Assembly: GCA_027577595.1 (NCBI GenBank)
Contig: JANBRJ010000021.1
Span: forward strand, 62,001-126,000
Direction of reading: 5' to 3'
Length of the DNA: 64,000 bases
From: Coemansia sp. RSA 487
Lineage: Eukaryota; Kickxellomycota; Kickxellomycetes; Kickxellales; Kickxellaceae
Positions 1-11,629 of this stretch are shown here, one piece after another. The notes beneath the pieces were generated by a model. It had not been told where the DNA came from. It did no database searches and worked only from the letters and a program-made list of their open reading frames with translations. The first letter of the stretch is position 1; each line of letters starts with the position of its first letter. The translations under genes and the position numbers were made by a program.

Positions 1-1
1 C

Positions 2-100
2 AAGGCCTTTGCCGGCCAGGTCGACATGGTAAAAGCACATATCATGTTCCTTGAAGAGGAGTCGAGGCGGCCCTCTGGGTCCAGGTCACAAAAAGCATGA
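2..100 (+). CDS. C-terminal end of an unidentified gene (partial, 5' cut by window)
   Basis: A reading frame enters the window at base 2 and runs 32 codons to a TGA at 98-100. The peptide has a mixed, protein-like composition with a short acidic run followed by a basic, Ser-rich end, then an A/T-rich tract that looks like 3' UTR. It would converge on the V-ATPase gene at 295-1482. The stretch is too short to identify a family, and chance openness over 33 codons is possible. I infer a gene tail mainly from its position and composition. Confidence 0.35.
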   Translation, partial: KAFAGQVDMVKAHIMFLEEESRRPSGSRSQKA

Positions 101-294
101 TTTCCAATGCTTTGGCATGTTTAAAAAAAAAAAAAAACTTTTTTTTTTTCATCTGTCTACGTTTTCAACATCTTGTACTAGTCAACTGTTGTTTGATTCT
201 GATATTAAAGTTTAAGAGTTGCTGAAGAAGGATTCCTAGGACAGGTAGACTAATGGAAAAGGTCACCAAAGAAAACGTAAACTACCTCCCCCAT

Positions 295-1482
295 CTAGTC
301 CGAGTCTAAGAAAGTCCACGGAACATCAAAAAAGACAAACGGAGTATAGTCGCTCAGGATGTTTGAAAACTCTTGCATATCAAAGGCGCTGTCATCCGGC
401 GAGTACGCCTTTGGTTTGGCCTTCCCAGCCATCGTAGCTCTTGCCGACGCGCTAGCACTAGTTTCAAGATAAGCGTAAAAGTCATTCAGCTGCTGCTTGA
501 TCTTGCTGGCCTGCTTCAGATTCGGCTTTACGAGAATCGGGAGGAAGTCGGGAGGAATGCCGTAGCGCAAAATGGACTCGACAAAGACACGCAGGGCCTT
601 TATGTGGATCCACGCGGACACGACATCGCCGAAACTTCCCTTGAGCCACTCGGTGATATTGTCCAGCAGCTCCTCCTCTTGCTCGACGATTTCTGTGGCC
701 ATTGCGCGGTCCCTTTCGATTGCATCCTCGTCGTACACATAGTCCCTGACGATGAAGCGCGCGTCCCTGGCTTTGTTGGAAAACTCGTCAAACACACGCT
801 TGAACAGAACAACCGAGTACAGCACATATTCGGAGTCCTCCGCGATTTTCTTGCTGGACCTGGGGACAACCATGTCAGCCAAATGCTCATACGAATTGGC
901 CCACTCTCTGGTAAAGTTGATCGGAACAGCAACAAACGCTGTCCGTAAGTACTCGGACTCGGGAGCAATGCAGTCCTCATGCTTCACAATCCCATTGAGC
1001 GACCTGACCGACAGGTTTCCGTTTTGTTTGCGCTTGACCGTGGCCAGCGAGTTCCTGAGCGCATTGTACTGCGTCATTTTCGTCTTCATCGACGCATCTA
1101 TCGAGCCCATGCTCTCTGCTATCTGGCTGACTATCTCAGGCAGCGCCTTATCGGACCGGAACCGGGAGTTGTTCCATGTAAAGGTGCTAATGTACTGGTC
1201 GACAGGTTTGTCCTCGACCACAAGTATCGACGATAGGGCGGCATTGCTCAGGCCGGTCATGCTCCTTAGAGTGTCGACGAATTTGCCCGTGGTGTTCTCG
1301 AATGCGGTGTCGAACTTTGCTAGCTCGTCAGAGAGACGTACCAGCGTGTCGAGGGTCCCGATTTTAAACATGGGGAGCGTGAAATCGTATACTTCGGAAT
1401 CGCCGATACGGTTCTTTACATCACGCCAGGCAATGTGTCCATCGCCCTGTGCTGGGACCGAGAGTAGCCAGTAGAGCGTCAT
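295..1482 (-). CDS. VMA5: V-type proton ATPase subunit C
   Basis: Single-exon gene of 395 aa, ATG at 1480-1482 and TAG at 295-297, the normal length for subunit C (about 380-395 aa). Family blocks are plain: an N-terminal start reading LYWLLSVPAQGDG, the KIGTLDTLVRLSDELAKFD segment near residues 40-57, the MVVPRSSKKI block near 205, and the near-invariant ALRVFVESILRYGIPP segment near 297-312. Subunit C is the cytosolic clamp that links the V1 ATPase heads to the stator stalks and Vo, and it leaves the complex on reversible disassembly. Start chosen because the conserved N-terminal WLLS motif follows it at once. It is divergent from GPN1, with 455 bp between the two start codons. The WDR7 homologue of a V-ATPase assembly factor lies about 10 kb away. 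Confidence 0.95.
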   Translation of the reverse strand: MTLYWLLSVPAQGDGHIAWRDVKNRIGDSEVYDFTLPMFKIGTLDTLVRLSDELAKFDTAFENTTGKFVDTLRSMTGLSNAALSSILVVEDKPVDQYISTFTWNNSRFRSDKALPEIVSQIAESMGSIDASMKTKMTQYNALRNSLATVKRKQNGNLSVRSLNGIVKHEDCIAPESEYLRTAFVAVPINFTREWANSYEHLADMVVPRSSKKIAEDSEYVLYSVVLFKRVFDEFSNKARDARFIVRDYVYDEDAIERDRAMATEIVEQEEELLDNITEWLKGSFGDVVSAWIHIKALRVFVESILRYGIPPDFLPILVKPNLKQASKIKQQLNDFYAYLETSASASARATMAGKAKPKAYSPDDSAFDMQEFSNILSDYTPFVFFDVPWTFLDSD

Positions 1483-1937
1483 TTATAAAAAAAAGCTAAC
1501 AAGATTATTACAGCTTGATGAGAATGTGAATGGGGGGGGACGTTGCAAACTCAAGTTTACAGCGTATGAGTAATGTAGCTGAAATTTAATATAAAGAACA
1601 GATGCCACAAAAGAAGCATAAAAAAAAAAAGAAAGAAGCACATACACACACAAAGCAAGAGAAGAAGAAAGCTGGGTAGAATTTGCTTCTCTTTGGATGA
1701 CGACATCACAAAGCAGGAGGAATTTACGAGCATATCGCTTTCTTACTACTTATCTTGCTTGGCTGGGCTCGCTGTTTCTTTTGCTGCTTGTGAGTAAATT
1801 TTTGGATCAAGGCTAAAATCACAAGAATCAGCCCAGAAGCGTGTGCTTTTTTCTTTTCGCTTTTCGTTTCTCAGCTTGCTAAATAAACCTTTATATTTTT
1901 ATATTTTTATAAACTTTTTTTTTCAAACCTTATCAAA
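1483..1937. promoter_or_regulatory. Bidirectional promoter interval VMA5 / GPN1
   Basis: 455 bp between two outward-facing start codons. It contains a run of A at about 1621-1630, a short CA-rich patch near 1642-1652 and a T-rich leader (1905-1924) immediately before the GPN1 ATG. I see no reading frame or repeat of note. The interval must hold both promoters, but no specific element can be assigned by eye. Confidence 0.6.
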
Positions 1938-2939
1938 ATGCAGGGCGAAACCTCAGATTCGAAAGCAAAGAATATTGGCAGCACTGCGGCCTCTGAAAGT
2001 ACAGCTGACAGGGACAGCAGAGAGAAGGCGCCAGTGAATATCATCATGATTGGGATGGCGGGGTCAGGCAAAACAACGCTGATGCAACGGATAAACGCGT
2101 ACCTACACGAGCGCAAGACGCCTCCATATGTGCTGAACCTGGACCCGGCGGTCGCAAAGCTGCCATTCCAAGCAAACATCGATATTCGGGACACAGTGGA
2201 CTACAAGCAGGTGATGAAGGAGTACAACCTGGGACCCAACGGCGGGATCCTGACGTCACTCAACCTGTTCACGACAAAGCTGGACCAAGTGATGGGGATC
2301 GTGGACAAGCGGGCCGACTCCACAAAGTACTTCCTGTACGACACGCCAGGGCAGATCGAGATCTTTACGTGGTCGGCGTCGGGCGCCATAATCACCAATA
2401 CGCTAGCAGCCACGTATCCGACGGTCATAGTCTACGTGGTGGACACGCCAAGGACGGCAAACCCGGCGACGTTCATGTCCAATATGATGTACGCATGCTC
2501 GATTCTGTACAAGACGCAGCTGCCGTTTATCGTGACATTCAACAAGACCGATGTGGTGTCGCACGAGTTTGCAGTCAACTGGATGAATGACTTTGAGGCG
2601 TTCCAGCAGGCGCTGATGCGCAACGAGGACGGGTTCATGACGTCGCTGATGAACTCAATGAGTCTTGTGCTGGACGAGTTCTACAACCACATGCGCGTTG
2701 CGGGCGTGTCGGCCATGACGGGTGAGGGGCTGGACGGCTTCTTTGCCAAGGTCGACGAGGCCGTTGTCGAGTACTACGACGAATTCAGGCCAGCCATCGA
2801 GCGCCAGATCGAAAAGAAACGCGACGACGAGCGCAAGCAGAAGGAGAAGCAGATGCAGCAGCTGATGCAGGATCTGGCGGTTTCTGAGGGAAAGGAGGTT
2901 GATCCACACCAAAAACAGGAGGAGGAGCAGCAGCAGTGA
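1938..2939 (+). CDS. GPN1: GPN-loop GTPase 1 (XAB1/Npa3 type)
   Basis: 333 aa, ATG at 1938 in an AAAATG context. Residues 39-46 form the Walker A/G1 loop GMAGSGKT; residues 99-101 are the diagnostic Gly-Pro-Asn insertion in LGPNGGI; the ANIDIRDTV switch region is near 79-87; DTPGQIE is G3 and NKTD is G4. GPN GTPases are dimeric and assist assembly and nuclear import of RNA polymerase II. The N-terminal ~32 residues are polar and unconserved, and the last ~55 residues are a Lys/Glu/Gln-rich helical tail ending in a poly-Glu/Gln tract, as in Npa3 and human GPN1. GPN2 and GPN3 lack this tail and have different N termini, so GPN1 is the best assignment. The next gene starts 344 bp downstream on the same strand. 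Confidence 0.95.
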   Translation: MQGETSDSKAKNIGSTAASESTADRDSREKAPVNIIMIGMAGSGKTTLMQRINAYLHERKTPPYVLNLDPAVAKLPFQANIDIRDTVDYKQVMKEYNLGPNGGILTSLNLFTTKLDQVMGIVDKRADSTKYFLYDTPGQIEIFTWSASGAIITNTLAATYPTVIVYVVDTPRTANPATFMSNMMYACSILYKTQLPFIVTFNKTDVVSHEFAVNWMNDFEAFQQALMRNEDGFMTSLMNSMSLVLDEFYNHMRVAGVSAMTGEGLDGFFAKVDEAVVEYYDEFRPAIERQIEKKRDDERKQKEKQMQQLMQDLAVSEGKEVDPHQKQEEEQQQ

Positions 2940-3283
2940 TTTAGGCTTTGGCCCAGCGCTAATCGCAGAGACCACGTGTGGGGGGCTGGCTTGCTGGAGA
3001 ATCTGGAGATCATGCGCGTTCCGACTGTTTTCTTTGGTTTGTCTAGGTTCGGTGGTTTTTGTGCAAACTTTCCTTTTCCTTTCCAATCCCTGGTATTTTA
3101 GATAAAAAAAAGCCGTCACAAATAAAGAGTCTGAAATCATCCTCCCCTACTTTCGCAGCTGTTCCATTAGCCAAAGCATCGTTTTCCCAGAAATCAATTC
3201 TTTTTCTCTTTCCTCGTTTTCCTTCTATACTTTTGTATTTTATTTTTTATTTTCAAGCCTGTTCACAAACCGCCAAAGTGACA
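2940..3283. other. Intergenic, GPN1 3' end to ABC transporter start
   Basis: 344 bp. The frame of the ABC gene stays open back to 3059 but the codons encode low-complexity T-rich DNA typical of a fungal 5' leader (pyrimidine-rich tract 3186-3260). Nothing else seen. Confidence 0.5.
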
Positions 3284-5548
3284 ATGCAGTACCGCTTGGC
3301 AGGCATGGTGGCCAGCAGACTGCCTTGCTCACTAGCAACACCCTCCTCCGTTTATACGCTGCCGTCCATAAAATTTAGCAGCTTCCTAACAACAGCATGG
3401 CTTCGTGGGCTCGGCAAGCCAGGAGACCATCGGCCTCTGCACATGCAAGCAAAGTCATCAAGCAGCCCAATAAAAACCAGCATAGACATTCGAAGCATCC
3501 CAAATGAACATGGGTACCAGAAAAGACGAAGAGCAAGAAACAGCAATAGATGGATGGCGCCGGTTGCGGTTGTCGGCGGAGTGGTGGTGGTTTTTTACAT
3601 GCGGCGCACAGCATTATACCAGCACAGCGAGGCAGCCTATGTAATCAAGCCCGAGGCCAGCAAGCGGCTAAAGATCCTGCACGACCAGGCGGCTAAGCTA
3701 TCGCAGGGCATGCAAAGGAGGGACACGGAAGAAAGCCCCCCTGTGGCCAGCTCGTTGGCGTCGCACATAGTCAGGCTTCTTGCGCCCGAATGCTGGCTGT
3801 TTCTGGGCGTCACGCTGACCGCTGTCGGCGCTGCCATCGTCAATCTATGGACGCCTGTAGTGACTGGGGATCTGATCAACGTGATCGCACGCAGCGTCAG
3901 ACTCGTGTCTGCGATGGACGAATCTGTGCTTGAGGCGCTCAAGTCGCCGGCACGCAAGCTTTTGGCGCTGTTCGTGGCCAACGGACTATTGACGTTCGCG
4001 CACACCACGCTGGTTACTGTGCTGGGTGAGCGCATTGGGCTGCGGCTGCACATGCACGCGCTGGGCACGCTGCTCTCCCACGACCTGGCCTTCTTCGACG
4101 CTGCCGCCCAGTCCGGCGCGCTGATTTCCCGCGTCTCCATGGACATTGCGGAGTTCCAGTCGACGTTCAAAAAGATCGTCACGCAGGGGCTCAAGTCCGC
4201 CACGCTGACGGTGGGTGTTGTGTGGCAGCTCCTTCGCCTGTCTCCGCACCTGACGTTTACTCTGGTGTCCACAATGCCGGTCGCCTACTTTGCGCTTGCG
4301 TACTACGGCAAGTTCCTGCGCACCGTGCGCAAGTCGGCCAAGGAGTGGGACGCTATCTCGACGGGAATCGCCGGCGAGGCCATCGGGAACATCAGGACTG
4401 TGCGTGCGCTGAGCGCAGAGGCGGCGGAGCTCGAGCTGTACAAGGAGGCGCGCAACGAGGCGTCGGCAAGCAGCAACCGGTTCGGGCTCCACATGGGGGC
4501 GTTCCGCGGGCTGACCAACACGGCCATCGGCGCCATGGTCCTGCTGGTGCTGTACAATGGCGGACGCCTTGTTTCCCGGGGCGACATGTCTCCAGGCGAC
4601 CTAATGGCGTTCATGATCGCCACACAGCACGCGCAAAAGGCGCTCGACTCGCTAGGCAGTCTGATGGGCCAGACAGTGCGCGCCAAAAGCGCAGTCTCCC
4701 GGGTCCTCGAGATCATCCACCTGGTCCCAACCGTTCCACACACAGGTGGCGCCAGACTGCCGATCACACAGGGCCACATCCGCTTCATGGACGTCGACTT
4801 TGCGTACCCAACACGCCCCGATGCGCCCGTTCTCGAGCGCTTCAACCTCGATATCCCTGCTGGCCAAGTCGTCGCCCTCTGTGGCGCCTCGGGATCCGGC
4901 AAATCCACGGTGGCCGCGCTTCTCGAGCGCTTCTACGACCCAAGCGCGGGCGAAATTTGGCTAGATGCGTGCCCCCTAAAGCGCCTCGACCCGTCGTGGC
5001 ACCGTGCGCAAATCGGATTCATTCCTCAGGAGCCCGCGCTCTTCTCCACGTCGGTACGCGAAAACCTCCGTCTAGCGCAGCCAGGGGCCACCGACGAGGA
5101 GATCGAGGAGGCATGCAGGCAAGCCAACGCCCACGATTTCGTCGTTGCGTTCCCCCATGGCTACGACACCGTCGTGGGCGAGCGCGGCACGCTGCTTTCG
5201 GGCGGCCAAAAACAGCGGCTCAGCATTGCCCGCGCCATCCTGCGCAACCCTCGCATCCTTATCCTCGACGAAGCCACATCCAGCTTGGATGCTCACAGCG
5301 AGCGCCTGGTCCAGTCCGCCCTCGACAACCTGATGGTTGGCAGAACCGTCCTGGTCATCGCCCACCGCCTCACCACTATCAGAAACGCCGACCGCATTGT
5401 CGTCATGGGCAAGGTCCCAGGCCATATCGTCGAGCAAGGCTCCCATAGCGAACTAATCGAACGCCGTGGCGCTTACTACAAGCTCTACAACGATGCCACC
5501 GCCGCCGCAGCAGCCGCCCAGGCATCCGCTGAACTGCGAGACAATTAG
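3284..5548 (+). CDS. Mitochondrial-type ABC half-transporter (ABCB8-like)
   Basis: 754 aa from the ATG at 3284 (AAAGTGACAATG context); the frame is open 225 bp further upstream, but that part lies in a pyrimidine-rich leader. The N-terminal ~110 residues are Arg/Lys/Ser-rich with almost no acid residues, as in a mitochondrial presequence. One ABC transmembrane domain (about residues 165-455) is followed by one nucleotide-binding domain: Walker A GASGSGKS at 534-541, signature LSGGQ at 638-642, Walker B ILILDEA near 658-664, and the H-loop IAHRLTT. The segment FKKIVTQGLKSATL and the motif ERGTLLSGGQKQRLSIARA match ABCB8 better than ABCB10/Mdl1. Expected to form a homodimeric exporter of the inner mitochondrial membrane. 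The DNA is GC-rich compared with flanks, and no intron is seen. Confidence 0.9.
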   Translation: MQYRLAGMVASRLPCSLATPSSVYTLPSIKFSSFLTTAWLRGLGKPGDHRPLHMQAKSSSSPIKTSIDIRSIPNEHGYQKRRRARNSNRWMAPVAVVGGVVVVFYMRRTALYQHSEAAYVIKPEASKRLKILHDQAAKLSQGMQRRDTEESPPVASSLASHIVRLLAPECWLFLGVTLTAVGAAIVNLWTPVVTGDLINVIARSVRLVSAMDESVLEALKSPARKLLALFVANGLLTFAHTTLVTVLGERIGLRLHMHALGTLLSHDLAFFDAAAQSGALISRVSMDIAEFQSTFKKIVTQGLKSATLTVGVVWQLLRLSPHLTFTLVSTMPVAYFALAYYGKFLRTVRKSAKEWDAISTGIAGEAIGNIRTVRALSAEAAELELYKEARNEASASSNRFGLHMGAFRGLTNTAIGAMVLLVLYNGGRLVSRGDMSPGDLMAFMIATQHAQKALDSLGSLMGQTVRAKSAVSRVLEIIHLVPTVPHTGGARLPITQGHIRFMDVDFAYPTRPDAPVLERFNLDIPAGQVVALCGASGSGKSTVAALLERFYDPSAGEIWLDACPLKRLDPSWHRAQIGFIPQEPALFSTSVRENLRLAQPGATDEEIEEACRQANAHDFVVAFPHGYDTVVGERGTLLSGGQKQRLSIARAILRNPRILILDEATSSLDAHSERLVQSALDNLMVGRTVLVIAHRLTTIRNADRIVVMGKVPGHIVEQGSHSELIERRGAYYKLYNDATAAAAAAQASAELRDN

Positions 5549-5819
5549 ATCCAAATATAATTTTACCTGTGCAAACAAAAAGGCACCATCCCATCGTAGT
5601 GTATCCGAACATAATTACCAAATAATCCCTTTGCTCGGCTAGTGCTGCTATTGTCGCAATTTTTTTGCTATGATTTGTATGAAGAAAAAAAAAACAATGG
5701 AATGAAATCTAGCACACCCTCTTCCTCCAAATAAAAGGGGAAAATATATACCAAGAAAATGTAATTATTATCTAGACAAACTTCTCGACATTACAGATGC
5801 AAGGGGGGGTTGGGTTCCC

Positions 5820-7188
5820 CTACCTCTCCTCACCAGTCGCAGAACGAGCCACAATGCTTTCAGCCAACGGCAGCTCGCTAAGCGACTGCTGGCGTTTGAT
5901 AGAAGAGCCTCCTTCTCCATAGCTCGATGTCGGAGCCGTGATACTGCCACCTCGCTTGGGCGACACAGGCGACGATACTGACGAAAACACCTTCTTTGAC
6001 AGCGAGGACGGAGCGTCGCCTGTCGCACCGCCGTCGCTTTTCTCGATGAGCAGCGACTTTAGCAACGACTTTTCGATCTCCAGCTCACGCACCACTTGGT
6101 TGAGCCGATCCACCTCCTTCAAGTACTTTGCTTCCATTTCGTCAATCCTGCGCTTCAGATCAGCGTTCTCCGTGCGCAAATCGTCCTCGCTTTGCGGGTT
6201 GGTTAAGGCGATAATCGACGATCGCCGCGTATCTGCTATGCGCTCGATGGATGGTACTGATGTTGTTGCGCTATACGCCGATTCACGCCGGCTTCCTGCC
6301 ACTGCCGCACTGTTCGCCATCGCATTGGCTGCCTCGCCAGCGGTCGCTAAACCGCTGCTCTCCAGCGCAGCCTTGCTGCTACCGGTCGTAGTAGCAAGCA
6401 ATGGTGCTGAATGCTGTTGCTGGCCAGGGTAGTAGTACCCTGGCTGCCGAGACGTTAGCAAGACATGGGAGTCCGCAGATTTGGCATCGATGCCGCTGTC
6501 CATTGCTGCCACGCCGTTGGCCGTCGACAAAAGTGGTGGCGCACCACCACCCGTAGTAGTAGCACTGCTGGCCGACTGGTGCTGGCGCTGCTGCTGGTGG
6601 TGGGCAACAACCGATGGTGTGTAGTTTAGGAATGAGGCCGGGGGCTTTTGCGCAGGCGGCCGTCTGCCAAACGGGCTTTCATTGTCCGCAGGATACACTC
6701 GCTTCTGCATCTGCTGGTGATGGAGTGGTGGCGGTGGCAACTTTGAAGAACCATTGTTGTTATTATCACCACCAGCACTCGAGTTATCTGCATCCTTCCT
6801 CTGCTGATCATCCTTGCTACTTGCATTATTCTCAATCGAATGTGCTTGTGCTTGTGATGGTGGTGGTGGCGTAGTTCCATTGCCGCCGCGTGCACGATAT
6901 CTTTCCAAATGCGACGTGACTGCAAGCGAGTGGCGGCGAGGCGGCACTAGCTCAATAGGTGGCAACCTCATTTGCGCATGCTGGAGTGGAGGGGGGTGCG
7001 ACTGGTGATGCACAGAAAGTGGTGGTGGTGGATGGACCGGATGGGACGCTGCCAGCTGCTGGTTCTGGTACGGGCGGTACTGTTGGTGGGGCAGCGCATG
7101 GGAGGAAGACATCGTGCTATTGTTACCATCTGCGCTATTATCTATGCCCAAGCTACTGCTTTCCTCTGGTAGTGTTGGTGGTGGATGC

Positions 7189-7220
<32 letters not shown>

Positions 7221-9161
7221 TTTGGATACCGGGTACGAGATCGCTGAGAGGGGCGCTGCGCCGCTATGTGCGGCCGCACTACCGCCGTCGTCGCTCCTGT
7301 ATCTGCTGCCCGTCTGATTCTGATGCTGTTGCTGGCTTGTTGTAAATGTGCTACTGCCACCGCTGCCAGGCGATGTCATCGATGGAGTGGAAGCAGGCGG
7401 CTGTTGATGAATATTACTTGCATAATGCTGGGGAGGTGGCTGCTGTGATGGTCCATATGCACGCGGATCAGAAGATCCATATGGCGCAGAAGCAGTCGCA
7501 TGGTGGGCAGCTGCAGCCGAGGACTGTTGCTTATGCGAAGCAGTTGGCGGCGTGTAGTAGGGCTTCTGTGACTGTGGCTGTGGCTGTGGTTGAGCAAGCG
7601 CTGGAGGAGCAGGCGCTTGGACAGGGGCATAAGAAGGAGGCGCGCCGAACCGCTCGTGCATTCTCCTCAGCATCGCCTCATCTGCAGCAATGCTGGGCCG
7701 ATGGGTCCAATGCGACCAGTTCGAGGCCTGCGCACCTGCTCCGACGCCGGATACGCTGGCCATTCCCCCACCAGCCACCGATGGACTGGATCCGGGCGGC
7801 GGATACTGGTGGTGCGCCGCAGTAGTCGTTGTCGATGCCCTACGCTGCTCCAAATACGCTACCGATGCACTCGCGCTGCTCCCGCTCTTCAACCGCGATG
7901 CCCTGTCCAAGACCATCACGCTGGTGCGCGCCTTCTTCGCCGCCTGGTTGCACGCGTGGAAGTTCTCGGCCCGCATGTGCCGGTTGAGCGCGTCGAGCCG
8001 CGCAAAGCTGCGCTCGCAGTTGGTGCACTTGTACGGCTTCTCGCCCGTGTGCAGCTTCATGTGCCGCTTGAGGTCGTGTTGCCGCCGGAATGGCGTTTGG
8101 CAAACGTTGCATGAGAAGGGCCGTTCGGTGGAGTGTGTGAGCGCATGGGACTTGAGGTTGTGTTGTCGGCTGAAGGTCAGCTCGCACTGGTCGCACGCAT
8201 AGGGCTTATCGGCAGTTGGCACACCCGCGCGGCCAGTGCTGAGCAGCTGTCGGCTGCTGTCTCCATTGGACGGCTGACGGTAGCCGTTTCCAGGGGAGTC
8301 GTCGTCATCATCGTCCTCGTCGGTGATGTCGTCGTCTTCGTCCGCCATGCCGCTGTTATCGGCGCCGGCGAACACAGAGTCGGGTGCCGGGCGCTTGACA
8401 CCACGCCCTCCCGGACTGTTGGGCGACCCGGTGTTGGTTCTGACTGGTGACAGTTCGCTGGCTGTTTGATCGAATGACAGCGGGTGAGGAGATGCGGCGC
8501 CTGACCTGCTTGTGTATCTTCCGGGCGTAGATAACAGTACATGGGGAGAGCCGCCCGTAGACCCCGAGTGTTGTTGCTGCTGTTGTTGTTGCTGCAGTGG
8601 CTGTGTCTGATGATGTTTCTGCTGGGGTGACCGCTGGTACTGAGCTCGCGGGGGGCTGTATTGCGCCGAAATACCCATGTCCAGCGAATGGCGCCGATAG
8701 AACGGATCCCCAGCGCCTCCCGTGCCATACACATCGTCAAAGACGCCTGACCGCCCAACTGCAGTCTTTTCTGGCGGCAAGTAGCCCGAGCCCCTTCTAC
8801 CAGCACCAAACGCAGACGGTGGCGGTTGGTGGTAGTGGTGGTTTTGCGGTCCAAGGGTAGATGGATAGTGGGAGCGTGGGCCTCCAGTAGTGTTGAAGGG
8901 CGGACTGTGGGTTGATGAAGCCAAGGACGGCAGACGGCCGGTGGTCAGACCCCGGGGCATCGACGGGGTTGCGGCTGATGTGGATGTGTTGGTTGAAGCG
9001 GCAGTGGCTGAGTGCGGCGGAGCCCCGGGCGATACAACGCCTGGGGGAGCAGCGCCGGCGCTACTGGTCTTTGGCGGCTGGGAAAAGGGCGAGGCGGAAG
9101 CAAAGCTGCTGGTGAACGACTGGAACTTGTGCCCTGTGGCGGCTTGTTCTTGTCGTGCCAT
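5820..9161 (-). CDS. Large C2H2 zinc-finger transcription factor with C-terminal coiled coil
   Basis: 1113 aa, uninterrupted, ATG at 9159-9161. Three tandem fingers occupy about residues 321-402: the first two are classical C-x2-C-x12-H-x3-H with linkers HSTERPF and HTGEKPY, and the third is C-x2-C-x12-H-x5-H followed by a further Cys. The rest is mostly disordered: Ser/Pro/Gly-rich N terminus, an acidic patch just before the fingers (about residues 275-290), Gln/His/Pro-rich spacers including a poly-Gln run near 190-197, and a leucine-rich coiled coil at about 990-1040 that could dimerise. The arrangement recalls Crz1/Prz1-like and other fungal regulators, but the finger residues are not specific enough to name a target. 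Upstream lies 2.5 kb of non-coding DNA, suggesting complex regulation. Confidence 0.85.
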
Positions 9162-11629
9162 TATTCTTCCACGCTCTATTCGCTATTACAGGCAATGTAT
9201 ATAAAAGGAAACAGGCTTTGAACTGAAAATAGATAATAAAAAAAAGCCTGAGGCTGAGCTTTGTACACGAGCAATGTGTTCTGGACAAGTATGAAGGCTA
9301 AATAGAGCCTCCTTTCCAGAACAAGGAGTGGCACTTATAAGAGAGGGGATAAGTGTGCTCAGAACGACCAATAGCGTATAGACAAAGATAACGCCCAAGC
9401 ACTGGATTCAAGAGGAAACTTTACAAAAAAAATGGCAGCAGAGGAATTTGCTTGTGAGCGAGCGAATATATTGGACCACCTCGGCGATTTAGAAACTAAA
9501 AGCTGAACGAATTTGGGAATACAAAAAGTGAAGAGAATAAAATTAGTAGAACAGAGTTTATAAAAGAGTAGGATACTCTGGTACAGATATTTCCAGTTGA
9601 GCAAAGAAGTGAAGGGGGTGAGGATAAAGAAAAGAAAAGGAAAGCGCAGCCTCCATATAATAAAAGCAATAGATGAAGGGATAGAGAAGGAAAATGGGGG
9701 GTGTTCATAAAGGGCGTTTTTGCCACACTTTTACTGGGGCGTCGGTACATAGAAGGAAAAGTGGGAGGCTGAGGCATACAATTTTTTTAGTGCAGAAAGT
9801 CACTGGTCGGAAGCACACATCCCCTCCCCATCTGCTTTCTTGCGCCTGCCTGTTTTGGAAAACAAAAGGCTCGGCTTGCCACTGCCTGACATTTCCAATT
9901 AGACGAACATTTGGTGATCAAACAGAAAAGACAGGAAACTGCAAGCATTCCGGTATCATCAGCCCAAAGCAAGCAAACCACGCGAAAGATAAAGATAATG
10001 GCTCAGGAGCAGATAAATGCACAATGTCTGTTGTTTATTCCCGTGCATGCACTGCAAAATACAGGTGCTGGAGTCGTGCACTAAATGCAGCATCGCTACT
10101 AAACAGATGCATCGTCCCTCTTGCACACTCTCCAAGGCAGTGCGAATGGCAAAGTAACTTGCCACGGCAAGAAAAGCGCCTCCAGGGCAAACAAAACAAA
10201 GCAACATGTACACTCTCAAGCCCATGGAGGATAACAAGCATATCGATAGAAGAGAAGAAAAGCGGGGGGAGGCTCATTTAGCAATTACCGATTTGCCTTG
10301 CTTGTCGAAAACAAAAACAAAAATACTAAAAAAACGCCCCATTTCCGTGCTTTACATTGCCACATACATGTGCCTAATTAAGAACTAAATGATAAACAAC
10401 AACAAACGAACGAAAAATGTTCACAATTCCGAGCAAAATAAAGTATATTAGCAACAGGACATTTGTCGGCTTATTGTTTCTCACCCACGAAAACCAGTCC
10501 AAAACCTTACATGAAGTACATGCATAAAATATTGTGGTAAGGTGGGACAAACGGCAGGGCTATGAAAGCATGGTGGAGACATGTCCAAATTAGGAAATGT
10601 GTGGATGGGCTTGATTGGTCTCCCAGCTGGGCAACGCTTTGGGGGGTTTCTACATCATACTTTTCTGTGTATCGGAACGAGTAAAGAAGAGTGATATGGT
10701 CACTAGGCAGAGCCAGAAGGATGTGGTCGTTATACACAAGATAAATTCTCCCATTAGCTCAAGATTCCAAGGGGCAAAGAAGTCTCACTCTGTTGCAAAG
10801 AGTCAAATGCTTTCGTTGTGGCATCCAAAAGTCATATCGTTGGCATGCACAAAGAAGAAATTTCTTGTATGGCAAAAACTGGATAGTCTTTCACAGACAT
10901 CATGCACCCAGATACCGCTGCTGGTCTTGTGCACAGATATATATATATATATATATATATAAAGACCGCCGCCAGAAAGAGTGTGGACTTTTGGTCAAGC
11001 AGCGTGGGCATACCGCACTAGAATCCCTGCATTCTACCGAGCTATTCATGCTGGCTTTTTCATCTATATGTCGTACTTACTCGATAAAGGAAATGTGTGA
11101 AACGACGGATGTGCAGAAATATATCCTTCCTAATTCGTAAAGTCTGCAAAAGATATGATTTTCCAAAGACGCAAATGAACACGGTAGAGCAATAGAATAC
11201 AGCATCGTAGCCAAGAAAAAAGAAATGTCAAAAAGCCAAGCTACTGACAATGTCTTGCCCACAGCCATGCTTTTCTAGCGCCATTTGTTCGCGCAGTAGG
11301 CTCGTATCGGCACAAAGTCCGATAAACCAGCAAAAAAATGAGGGCCACATGCCAATTAAACGCAAGAGTTAGTGGTGCAAACAGAAGAGGAAGGATTTGT
11401 GGCTTTATCTAAAAATACCGCAACGTCACTTCGGCACACCGCTTTGGCCGATTGTTCGCATCTTCCGGGCGGAGGAAGGAAGGTTAGTTGGTTCATTGTC
11501 CCCCCTGTTGTTGTTAATGCAAAAAAATATTATCAATTGTGCTTGCAAAATTGTGCTAGTTCAAACTGAAGAATAAAGGTTATGCTTATAACCTTCCTTG
11601 GTCCAAAAAGCTGCTACCTCTTTCCGTAT
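9162..11629. other. 2.5 kb intergenic region upstream of the zinc-finger gene
   Basis: No frame here resembles a protein family. The stretch is A-rich on the plus strand, with many short A-runs, and contains an (AT)12 microsatellite at 10937-10960. It separates the zinc-finger gene start from the WDR7 stop, so it probably holds a long 5' leader and promoter of the former and the 3' UTR of the latter. Confidence 0.5.
10937..10960. repeat. (AT)12 microsatellite
   Basis: Twelve uninterrupted AT units, directly readable, in the intergenic region between the zinc-finger and WDR7 genes. Confidence 0.95.

Noticed and set aside
3059-3283. 75 extra N-terminal codons for the ABC transporter
   Set aside because: The stretch is a pyrimidine-rich leader giving a hydrophobic low-complexity peptide; the ATG at 3284 begins a typical basic presequence.
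4222-5448. 408-codon plus-strand frame inside the ABC transporter
   Set aside because: Shadow of the GC-rich ABC gene in another frame; very Arg/Pro/His-rich and without family motifs, while the overlapping frame has every ABC motif.
9694-10281. 195-codon plus-strand open frame upstream of the zinc-finger gene
   Set aside because: Composition is that of translated A-rich intergenic DNA, with no domain, no conserved pattern and codon use unlike the neighbouring genes.
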